A stretch of 64,000 bases of DNA from Pseudomonadales bacterium (lineage in GTDB: Bacteria; Pseudomonadota; Gammaproteobacteria; Pseudomonadales; Azotimanducaceae): positions 62,001 through 126,000 of the forward strand of contig JANQJA010000009.1 in assembly GCA_028281885.1 (NCBI GenBank), in the 5' to 3' direction. Below the pieces are notes generated by a model. It was not told where the DNA came from. It saw only the letters and a program-made list of their open reading frames with translations, and did not search any database. Positions 1-9,574 of the stretch are shown here, piece by piece. Positions within the stretch are counted from its first letter, which is position 1; each line of letters opens with the position of its first letter. A program made the translations under genes and the position numbers.

Positions 1-330
1 GACACCAATACGTACGCCACGCACGTCGACTATATAAGCGCCCGTAAGCGCCTGCAGAAACGAGAAAGCCCTGCATCGCAGGGCTCCGGGTTGCACGTGT
101 AATCCGTTTCCTCTCGTACGGTTGTCACCCGAGTCCCTGGCGGGGGATTTAACCTCGGTGCTATGTGTACGATGGCAGATGGATAATGTCTGCCTCCATG
201 GCGTGGCCGTCACCACACCCGCATTTAACCCTACGCCTGTCGGTCTCGTTTGTTAAAGAACGATTCCTTCTGACAGCAGAGTCGTTATTGCCCGTAGCAA
301 TAAAAGCGATCAGACCGGTCGGCGGGTCGG
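1..330. other. Noncoding window edge with several stem-loops
   Basis: I see no convincing gene here. The stretch holds several short inverted repeats in a row: AGCCCTGC/GCAGGGCT (67-85), CGAG/CTCG enclosing TCCC/GGGA (about 130-157), GGCAGA/TCTGCC (174-179 with 189-194) and a GTGG/CCAC pair near 204-220. On the minus strand it is the 3' side of the autotransporter-type gene, so part may be 3' UTR and terminator. The density of hairpins leaves open a small structured RNA, but I recognise no known RNA family (6S, SRP, RNase P, tmRNA and tRNA signatures are absent). Confidence 0.4.
67..85 (-). terminator. Hairpin terminator candidate
   Basis: A perfect 8-bp stem, AGCCCTGC with GCAGGGCT, closes on a 3-base loop. 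Read on the minus strand it is followed by TTTCTCGTTTC, a weak U-rich tail, which fits Rho-independent termination of the minus-strand transcript from the autotransporter-type gene whose stop lies about 245 bases upstream. On the plus strand there is no T-tract after the stem. Confidence 0.5.
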
Positions 331-1554
331 TCAGAATTCCCGGCGAAGGCCGGCGTTGATCCGGGTTTCGTCGATCAGGTCCCGGCCCCAGCCGATGTCG
401 GTGGTGATGAAAGCGCTAAAGCCGTTGGCAAAGACGGCAACGACACCGATGCCGGCACGACCATAACTGGAATCACCGCTATCACCGACCACAGTAAAAG
501 TGGTTGCCGTCGGGTCCGCGAGGAATCGCTGGCGCGAGATCTTGTCATCCTGATCCACGTTCGCTTCATACTCGACGAATGCCTGCGGTACCAGTACGCC
601 AAAACTCGTGTTGACGGCACGCTGCAGGCGAAGTCCCGCCAGGACGTTGAACTCAGTGAGCCGATTGTTCGTGATAAACATGGCAAAGCCATCCCCGCCC
701 TGTTCACTATAGGGGTCGATGGAGGACTGCTGAAAATTGCCGCGTAGATAGGATTGCACACTGAATGCGTCAAAAGATGCGTCGTAGGACAGGCCGAGAC
801 TGATCGCCAGTTCGTCGCCTTCGGTGTCCCCGAGTGTCACGATTGGTCGCGTTGGCAGCGTGCGTGAAGATTCCTGGAATATCGAAATGCGGCGAAAAGT
901 AAAGTCAGACCGCGCAATGGACACCAGGGCGTCGACATAGATCTTCTCGGTCAGGTTGGTTGCCGCGAACAGGCTGAGACTCAGGCTGTCGCGTTCGGAG
1001 TCTCCCTCACTGGGTCCTGGTGCGAAGTTTGTGCCGGGCTGGTCGGCGTCATAGACCGTATCGAACTGTTCCGCGCTGAGCACTGCGCCCCAAATAAAAT
1101 TGTTGCCGGCGCGATAGTCGAAACCAATCTGCAGCCGGGTCGAGTCGGTTGCGAAGCCGCGTTCCAGCACCGATGCATCGCGATCGATGCTGCCATCTTC
1201 ACCATTCAGAATCAGGCTATAGCCACTTTGCCGGAAGGTCTCCTTCACGTCGCTGTCCTGGGAGGGCTGATGGTCCTGTTTGCCGACCTGCTCCCGTAGC
1301 GCCTTGATTCTTGCGCGGGTTTCGGCGATGGCACTCGATGCGTTGGCCAGCGACTGGGTTGGATTCAGCGAATCTTCGCTGTCACCGGACAGGTCGCCGT
1401 CAACCGAATCGACGTTACATCGGGTAAAGAAGTCGGTCCCGGCGGGGGCGCTCGCGCAGGCCCGGGTCAGGAAGTCCTGAAAGTCGGGCGAAGCAGCGCC
1501 CGCGACGGTGGTGATCAGCAAGAGGGGAATTGCGATCAACAGGTTCGGTTTCAT
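331..1554 (-). CDS. Autotransporter-type outer-membrane beta-barrel protein
   Basis: 407 residues. A clear signal peptide (MKPNLLIAIPLLLITTVAGA) is followed by a short passenger with a Cys-containing stretch and a predicted coiled coil (around residues 55-80, rich in A, E, R, K), then about 270 residues of alternating beta-strand pattern ending in Phe, as outer-membrane barrels do. It resembles the C-terminal autotransporter barrel domain. The start at 1554 is chosen over an upstream in-frame codon because AGAGGAAA lies just ahead and the signal peptide begins here. It begins one base after the stop of the caspase-like gene, so the two are surely co-transcribed. The passenger is too short for a classical protease or adhesin; its role is unknown. 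Confidence 0.8.
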   Translation of the reverse strand: MKPNLLIAIPLLLITTVAGAASPDFQDFLTRACASAPAGTDFFTRCNVDSVDGDLSGDSEDSLNPTQSLANASSAIAETRARIKALREQVGKQDHQPSQDSDVKETFRQSGYSLILNGEDGSIDRDASVLERGFATDSTRLQIGFDYRAGNNFIWGAVLSAEQFDTVYDADQPGTNFAPGPSEGDSERDSLSLSLFAATNLTEKIYVDALVSIARSDFTFRRISIFQESSRTLPTRPIVTLGDTEGDELAISLGLSYDASFDAFSVQSYLRGNFQQSSIDPYSEQGGDGFAMFITNNRLTEFNVLAGLRLQRAVNTSFGVLVPQAFVEYEANVDQDDKISRQRFLADPTATTFTVVGDSGDSSYGRAGIGVVAVFANGFSAFITTDIGWGRDLIDETRINAGLRREF

Positions 1555-1555
1555 G

Positions 1556-3139
1556 CTAGTTTCCTCTGTCGTTGCGCCGGGAGAATACAAAGTCACCGCC
1601 TTCGTGGCCTGCAAACTTGAGCGGCGCGTATTCAGGCTGCTGCTCGAAACCCAGTCTTGATGCAACCCGTGTCACTCGCGGCGCGATCACGGCGTGGATT
1701 TCGCTGGCAGTCACATCGCCCTGATTTGCCGCCAGCGCACTGATCAATTCTCTCGCGAACACGGAATGTTCTCCGCCGCCTGCATCCAGGACCGGCGCAA
1801 CGCCTCCGGATGTCATGACAGTACGCGTTCTGCCATCAACGCTGCGCGGTACGCCGATCGCGGTTCTGGACATCATGCCCGAGTAACAGGAATCTGCAAC
1901 AACCAGCAATTGTCTTGATGACATAATGTTCAACAGGTCTGTCACCGCGATATTGGAGATCCAGTTGGCGGTATTCTCGGCTTCGGCGTCAACGGGTAAC
2001 CAGTGACCCCGCTGGTTGGTTCGATCCAGTTCGCCGTGGCCGGCATAGTAGATCAGCAGCCTGTCGTCCGGATTGAGCCTCTGGCTCAGCCCGTTGAGTG
2101 CTGTCAGTATCTCGTACCGGTCGGCATCAATTAACCGACTGACCTCAAATCCATAGTCCCGCTGTAGAAGTTGCGCGAGCTGTTCAACATCGGGTACTGC
2201 GGTGTCCAGATCGGGCAGCGCATGATACTCGTTGTTACCAATCAGCAAGGCATGATATTCACCAGTCTGGCTCGCCTGGTCACTGCCAATCTCGTCAATG
2301 GCCGGCAACTCAGGGGCGTTGTCAGCACTGGTTGAGAATCGGTGTTCAACCTGCTCGCCGGTCGTCAGGTGGGCGCGAATCACAACACTGCCGTCGGGCT
2401 GTGAAGGTATCGCCGCCCTGAATAGCGTACCTCCCGCGAGGGTGGCGCGTGTCTCATTGATGGAGATATAGGCGACGGTCGAATCAGTTTCAATCTGTCC
2501 AATGACGAGAAGCGGGGCATTGGGATCAGTCTCGGCCTTTGCGGAGATCGCAATTCCGCGCTGGTTCAGCTGGGGTTCGATGATGGTAAAGGTAGCGGTG
2601 GGGACTTCGGTCGAGGCCGCTTCCGGTCGAGCGAATTCCGATGCGGCCTGATACCAGAAGCGAGCCATGTCCGGGTCCGGGTCTAGTCCATGACCCTGTT
2701 CAAACAGATTGGCGAGATTGATGGCTGCCCGTGAATGTCCCTGTTCAGCGGCGCGAAGATACCATTCGGCCGCACTGGCATAGTCTGGTTCTGCCCCATG
2801 ACCCCTTTCGAAGGTTTCGCCGACATAGGTCTGTGCTTCAGGGTCACCCTGTTCGGCGAGGGGCATCCATACCTTCAGGGTGGTGGCGCGGCTGGCCCGG
2901 TCAAACAGCACGTACTCGCCGCCCCGCGCCTCGCACTGCGCGGCGCTGGTTTTGATCGCCTGGCGGGCAGCGGCATAGGTCATGCTGCCCAGTCGTCGAA
3001 TCTGGTTAGGTAGCAGGCAGTCCACCACCATCAGCATATCCGCGTCGGGTACGGGCTCCGCATTGCCGATATCCGGACTCGATACGATGCAAATGGTAAT
3101 GGACGCAGCGCAGAGGAGCCGGCGGCTGGCGGTCAGCAT
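1556..3139 (-). CDS. Exported caspase-like (C14) protein with Sel1 repeats
   Basis: 527 residues. It has an N-terminal signal peptide, then Sel1-type repeats at about residues 90-170 (motifs such as AEQGDPEAQ and AEQGHSRAAINLANLFEQG), a beta-rich linker, and a C14/metacaspase-like domain from about 293 (HALLIGNNEY). The catalytic dyad is visible: His368 in YYAGHG and Cys418 in VVADSCYSG. It is therefore likely an active cysteine peptidase in the periplasm or at the surface, with the Sel1 part as a protein-binding platform. It starts three bases after the metX stop and ends one base before the autotransporter-type gene. No strong ribosome site precedes the ATG, which suggests coupling to metX translation. 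Substrate unknown. Confidence 0.82.
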   Translation of the reverse strand: MLTASRRLLCAASITICIVSSPDIGNAEPVPDADMLMVVDCLLPNQIRRLGSMTYAAARQAIKTSAAQCEARGGEYVLFDRASRATTLKVWMPLAEQGDPEAQTYVGETFERGHGAEPDYASAAEWYLRAAEQGHSRAAINLANLFEQGHGLDPDPDMARFWYQAASEFARPEAASTEVPTATFTIIEPQLNQRGIAISAKAETDPNAPLLVIGQIETDSTVAYISINETRATLAGGTLFRAAIPSQPDGSVVIRAHLTTGEQVEHRFSTSADNAPELPAIDEIGSDQASQTGEYHALLIGNNEYHALPDLDTAVPDVEQLAQLLQRDYGFEVSRLIDADRYEILTALNGLSQRLNPDDRLLIYYAGHGELDRTNQRGHWLPVDAEAENTANWISNIAVTDLLNIMSSRQLLVVADSCYSGMMSRTAIGVPRSVDGRTRTVMTSGGVAPVLDAGGGEHSVFARELISALAANQGDVTASEIHAVIAPRVTRVASRLGFEQQPEYAPLKFAGHEGGDFVFSRRNDRGN

Positions 3140-3142
3140 TGA

Positions 3143-4273
3143 CTATGAAGCGGTGCGCAACGCACCCGGCTGGTTCATCGTACAGTTGAAGAAGTCGCAC
3201 AGGGCGGGTCGAAAGCGATCCATATCGACCAGGAACGCATCGTGGCCCTGAAGGGAGGGCATGGCCCGAAAGTCGACTTCACGCCCGTTTTTGTTCAAGC
3301 CGTCGGCAATCTCGCGTTGCTGCTTGATCGGGAACAGGATGTCAGTTTCGACGCCAATGATCAGTGCGCGTCGTGCGCCGACCCGGGCTAGGCCGTATTC
3401 CACTGATCCACCATGATCTGCCACATCAAACAGATCCATCGCTCTTGACAGGTACATATAGCAGTTGGCATCAAAGGTGCCGATGAATTTCTTGGCGTGA
3501 GCGTCAAGGTAGCTTTCCACTTCGAAGTCGATGCCAAAGATGTCGCCGGTCTGGCGTTCTTCCGGGACCCGTTCACGACCAAAGCGCTGTTCAAACTCGG
3601 CGGTACTGCGGTAAGTCAGCATGCCAAGCTTGCGCGCCAGTCGCATGCCGTCGATCGGGCTCTTCCCGAGCGGATAATTGCCGCTGTTCCAGGCTGGATC
3701 GCAACGGATCATTTCACGCTGCAACGAGCGAAGACCGATTGAATAGGGTAGTGCCCTCGCGGCGCCGGAAATAGAGACCAGCCCGTCGGCCACCTCCGGG
3801 AACAGGATGCTGTGAGCAATGGCGGTCATGCCGCCCATTGATGCCCCAACGACAGCGTGAAGGCGCTTGATGCCCAGAGACTCGACCACGCGTTGTCCGG
3901 CAATGGCGATGTCTTCGATAGTAAGCACGGGAAAGTCGAGACGATAGGGCTCGCCGGTCTCGGGATTGATGCTGGCCGCACCGGTTGAACCGAAACAACT
4001 GCCCAGCGAGTTGACGCAGATGACGAAGTATTTCGTCGTATCGATGGGCCGCCTGGGCCCGAGCATCTGTTCCCACCATCCGGTCGACGGGTCTTCGTTC
4101 GATGAAGCTGCATGAGCGGATGGCGATAAACCGGTAAACAACAGGACACCGTTGTCCCGCTGGAAGTTCAGTTCTCCCCAGGTTTCGTAGGCGATCACCG
4201 GGTCGACAAGGCTTCCCCCGTGTTCCATGCGGAAACGGCCACTGATGGTATGCAGTTGACGAGCGCTGGACAT
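3143..4273 (-). CDS. metX: MetX-family homoserine/serine O-acyltransferase
   Basis: 376 residues, the usual length for this alpha/beta-hydrolase family, which acylates homoserine for methionine synthesis. The nucleophile elbow is GASMGG with Ser145; the acid is Asp311 (GVETDILFP) and the base His344 (LQGHDAF). The stretch NSLGSCFGSTG is typical of the family. MetX homologues in gammaproteobacteria may use succinyl-CoA, and some act on serine; the acyl donor and acceptor cannot be settled by eye. It is the first gene of a run that continues with an exported caspase-like protein, an odd partner for a biosynthetic enzyme. Confidence 0.88.
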   Translation of the reverse strand: MSSARQLHTISGRFRMEHGGSLVDPVIAYETWGELNFQRDNGVLLFTGLSPSAHAASSNEDPSTGWWEQMLGPRRPIDTTKYFVICVNSLGSCFGSTGAASINPETGEPYRLDFPVLTIEDIAIAGQRVVESLGIKRLHAVVGASMGGMTAIAHSILFPEVADGLVSISGAARALPYSIGLRSLQREMIRCDPAWNSGNYPLGKSPIDGMRLARKLGMLTYRSTAEFEQRFGRERVPEERQTGDIFGIDFEVESYLDAHAKKFIGTFDANCYMYLSRAMDLFDVADHGGSVEYGLARVGARRALIIGVETDILFPIKQQREIADGLNKNGREVDFRAMPSLQGHDAFLVDMDRFRPALCDFFNCTMNQPGALRTAS

Positions 4274-4318
4274 GCAAAAGGTAAAGGTTTTTGGGGTGAC
4301 CGCCTATTTTGCACGTTT

Positions 4319-4340
4319 GGGCGGGGAAAACTACCCGCCC
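4319..4340. terminator. GC-rich hairpin between ilvC and metX
   Basis: A perfect 7-bp inverted repeat GGGCGGG/CCCGCCC with an 8-base loop (GAAAACTA) lies 15 bases past the ilvC stop and about 45 bases ahead of metX, both on the minus strand. There is no T-tract on either strand, so this is a likely but unproven transcription stop, or an RNA-stabilising stem. Confidence 0.45.
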
Positions 4341-4355
4341 TCCCGCGGCGGCTGC

Positions 4356-6843
<2,488 letters not shown>

Positions 6844-6896
6844 GCTGCATCTGACCCAACCCCACGTTATGCTGTTTTGTGCAGGAGGGAGTCATT

Positions 6897-8090
6897 GTGA
6901 CGGAGCTGCCGCTTTCCGATTATCTTGTTCTTGATCTGACTATTGCTCGCGCGGGTCCCACCGCAGTCAGGCTGTTGACTGACTGGGGTGCCAATGTGGT
7001 GCGTATTGAACCGCCCCGGGAGCGAGACGCCTCCGGGGGTTCTGTCACCGGGGAACGCGATGGCCCGGATCAGCAGAATCTGCATCGCAACAAGCGCGGA
7101 CTGGCGATCGATCTCAAGCACGAAGCCGGACAGGCCCTGTTTCGTCAACTGGTGGCGAGAGCAGACGTGGTTGTTGAAAATTTTCGTGCCGACGTCAAGG
7201 CGAGACTGGGATTGGAGTACAAGACCCTGCGGGAGATCAATCCCCGCATCATCCTCGCCAGCATCTCCGGGTTCGGTCAGGATGGCCCCTATGCATCACG
7301 CCCCGGTGTTGACCAGATCGTGCAGGGGACCAGCGGGCTGATGTCGATCACCGGTGCGCCTGGTCGTGGTCCGATGCGGGTGGGCATCGCCATCTCGGAC
7401 ACATCGGCGGGGATGTTTCTGGGACAGGGAATACTGCTGGCATTGCTGGAGCGTGAGAAAACCGGGGAAGGGCAGTGGGTTCACACGTCACTCATCGAAG
7501 CGATGCTTTCCAAGCTCGATTTTCAGGGGGCTCGTTATACGATGAACAAAGAGGTGCCTGAACAGCAGGGCAACTTTCATCCGGTGCAGGTGCCCATGGG
7601 CGTGTTTGAGTCCAGCGATGGGCTGGTCAATCTCGCTGCCAGCACGGGCCGCATGTGGAACAGTTTCTGTGTCGCGCTTGGGGCTACCGAGCTGGCAGAA
7701 AACTCCGACTACAGGGATGTACGGTCACGTTTTCGTCACCGCGAACAGTTAAACCAGGACGTAAACCGGATCACGTCCCGATTTTCCACCAGGGATTTGG
7801 TTGCGCGCCTTAATGAAGTTGGTGTTCCCTGCGGCCCCATCTATAACGTTGGAGAGGCTTTTGAGGATGAACAGGCGAGGCACCTGAAGATGACCAAAAC
7901 CGCACCTCATCCAAGGCTGGGAGAGGTTGACCTGGTGCGCTCGCCAATTAACCTGTCAAACCACCCACACGAGCCCCGGTTTCATCACGCCGGTCCGAAC
8001 ACGGGCGAGCATTCGGAGGAAGTTCTGCTGGAGCTCGGCTTCAACGAAAATGATATTCAGCAACTTATGCAGTCAGGTGCCATCTCATGA
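6897..8090 (+). CDS. CaiB/BaiF-family (class III) CoA-transferase
   Basis: 397 residues, the normal size for class III CoA-transferases, which move CoA between carboxylic acids through an aspartyl-anhydride intermediate. The expected catalytic Asp is visible at residue 168 in GIAISDTSAGMF. Conserved stretches include LRIE-like VVRIEPP, NKRGLAIDLK and ASISGFGQDGPY. The start is taken as GTG at 6897 because AGGAGG lies eight bases upstream; an earlier in-frame GTG at 6879 would place that site inside the gene. It overlaps the next gene by four bases (ATGA), so the CoA ester it makes is probably the substrate of the crotonase-fold protein. Substrate not predictable. Confidence 0.88.
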   Translation: MTELPLSDYLVLDLTIARAGPTAVRLLTDWGANVVRIEPPRERDASGGSVTGERDGPDQQNLHRNKRGLAIDLKHEAGQALFRQLVARADVVVENFRADVKARLGLEYKTLREINPRIILASISGFGQDGPYASRPGVDQIVQGTSGLMSITGAPGRGPMRVGIAISDTSAGMFLGQGILLALLEREKTGEGQWVHTSLIEAMLSKLDFQGARYTMNKEVPEQQGNFHPVQVPMGVFESSDGLVNLAASTGRMWNSFCVALGATELAENSDYRDVRSRFRHREQLNQDVNRITSRFSTRDLVARLNEVGVPCGPIYNVGEAFEDEQARHLKMTKTAPHPRLGEVDLVRSPINLSNHPHEPRFHHAGPNTGEHSEEVLLELGFNENDIQQLMQSGAIS

Positions 8091-8890
8091 AATCACTCGC
8101 GCTGGAAACCAGTAAGATCATTGCGGCCATCGATGATGGCATTGGTTGGCTGACGCTGAACCAGCCGGAAAAGCGCAATGCGATCTCGCTTGAGATGTGG
8201 CAGGGCATTGGCGATGCATTGGAAGCGTTTGAGCATGATGACGAGGTCCGGGTCGTGGTTGTCACAGGAGCCGGCGGGAAAGCGTTTGCATCAGGTGCCG
8301 ATATTTCTGAATTTGATCAGCGGCGCGCCAATGCAGAACAGCGAAAAGAGTATGGACGGATAGCGGCGCGCGGTAATCACTGGCTGGGCGCGCTGACCAA
8401 GCCGATGATTGCCATGATTCGGGGTTATTGTATCGGTGGTGGCCTTGCTGTCGCGCTGAATGCCGACATCAGGTTCGCAACCAGAAACTCAACCTTCGGT
8501 ATTCCGGCGGCCCGGCTGGGACTGGGTTATGACTACGGCGGCCTCGCTGTGCTGGCGCGCCTGGTTGGCCCGGCGGTTGCCCGAGACATGATGTTTTCGG
8601 CGCGATTTCTTGATGCGGAAGAGGCGCAGCGAGTTGGTCTGATTAATTTTGTCGTTGATGATGAGTCGCTCGAGGCGCGGGTCCGTGATTATGCACTCAG
8701 CATTGCGGCGAACGCGCCGCTGACGGTCAAGGCGGCGAAGGCATCAGTCGATGCGTTCGAACGATATTCCATGACCGAAGCGGCAAAGGACGTAGCTCCG
8801 CTGATTGATGCCTGTTTTGACAGCGAGGACTACAAAGAGGGCAGGCGGGCGTTCAAGGAAAAGCGAGACCCCGTGTTCAGGGGTCGATAG
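8087..8890 (+). CDS. Crotonase-fold (enoyl-CoA hydratase/isomerase family) protein
   Basis: 267 residues. The oxyanion-hole loops of the crotonase superfamily are present: AFASGADISEF and GYCIGGGLAVALNADIRFA. However, the two glutamates used by true enoyl-CoA hydratases are both replaced: GGGCE becomes GGGLA, and FGQPE becomes FGIPA. It is therefore unlikely to be an ordinary hydratase and may be an isomerase, decarboxylase or hydrolase of the family. It is translationally coupled (ATGA) to the CoA-transferase upstream. Its last 14 bases overlap the convergent hypothetical gene. Confidence 0.85.
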   Translation: MKSLALETSKIIAAIDDGIGWLTLNQPEKRNAISLEMWQGIGDALEAFEHDDEVRVVVVTGAGGKAFASGADISEFDQRRANAEQRKEYGRIAARGNHWLGALTKPMIAMIRGYCIGGGLAVALNADIRFATRNSTFGIPAARLGLGYDYGGLAVLARLVGPAVARDMMFSARFLDAEEAQRVGLINFVVDDESLEARVRDYALSIAANAPLTVKAAKASVDAFERYSMTEAAKDVAPLIDACFDSEDYKEGRRAFKEKRDPVFRGR

Positions 8891-9476
8891 CAGCCGGATG
8901 TCGTGCGATTGCCTCGATCATCTCGCATTCTTCCGGCGTCAGTGACGGGTAGTTCTGCAACAGGGCCTGAATAATTTCGCCGCGCCCGGGCGGATCTCTC
9001 AGGTCGGCGCCCTGCCAGAATCTTTCTACCACCCAATCCAGTGCCGCCATGGCGGGAGTTCGGTAGCCGTGATGCTCCCGGTCCCGCTTGTACTCTTTCT
9101 CAGCTCGCAACAGGTCTGCCGGGATCGCGATGTCCTGTTCCTGCGCCCACGGCAGTACTTCCGCGGAAGCGACGTAGGTTTTGTCGAAGTAGCGCCGGTT
9201 GGATATCCGCGTGAGCCGAGCGCCGATGTCGGCACGAAGTCGATTTTCCAGTTCGACGACTTCATCGTCAGTCTGGCGATGATCGTCGCCGCGCAGCAGC
9301 AGCGGGCGTATCGGAACACATCCATTAAGCAGGTTGGCGGTTTCTTCTACAGTCCAACGGGGATAGGCCCACCATTGCAGCGCGTAGGCGTAGTACTGAC
9401 GAGCCGCTTTACGGTACAGGGTATCCTGGTTGGCGCTGATATCAGCTTGATGATCGCCGCTTTTGGTCGAGTCCAT
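8877..9476 (-). CDS. Hypothetical 199-residue cytosolic protein
   Basis: I do not recognise the family. The sequence is helical and charged, with no signal peptide or membrane span. A Trp/Tyr/Pro-rich segment early on (QWWAYPRWTVEETANLLNG, about residues 34-52) looks like a small helix-turn motif, and the middle is basic (RAEKEYKRDREHHGYRTPA). The ATG at 9476 is isolated with room for a promoter. It converges on and overlaps the crotonase gene by 14 bases. Its coding reality rests on length and sensible composition only. Confidence 0.65.
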   Translation of the reverse strand: MDSTKSGDHQADISANQDTLYRKAARQYYAYALQWWAYPRWTVEETANLLNGCVPIRPLLLRGDDHRQTDDEVVELENRLRADIGARLTRISNRRYFDKTYVASAEVLPWAQEQDIAIPADLLRAEKEYKRDREHHGYRTPAMAALDWVVERFWQGADLRDPPGRGEIIQALLQNYPSLTPEECEMIEAIARHPAAIDP

Positions 9477-9574
9477 TTGGCCAGTCTAACCTTAGTCACG
9501 GGACCGGACACAGGGCCTTTTAGCGAGCTTGGCAATGGCGCTAATATAAGCTTTCGTTTAGCAAAAACATCATC

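Noticed and set aside
106..120. Minus-strand GTACGAGAGGAAACG, like the sarcin-ricin loop of 23S rRNA
   Set aside because: The flanks do not continue as 23S rRNA on either side, so the match of about a dozen bases is taken as chance.
165..359. Plus-strand open frame of 64 codons at the window edge
   Set aside because: It has no ribosome site, crosses the end of the barrel gene on the other strand and covers the hairpin-rich noncoding DNA; no recognisable protein features.
1555..1665. Longer start for the autotransporter-type protein
   Set aside because: It would overlap the caspase-like gene and place 37 residues before a clear signal peptide; the ATG at 1554 has a good ribosome site.
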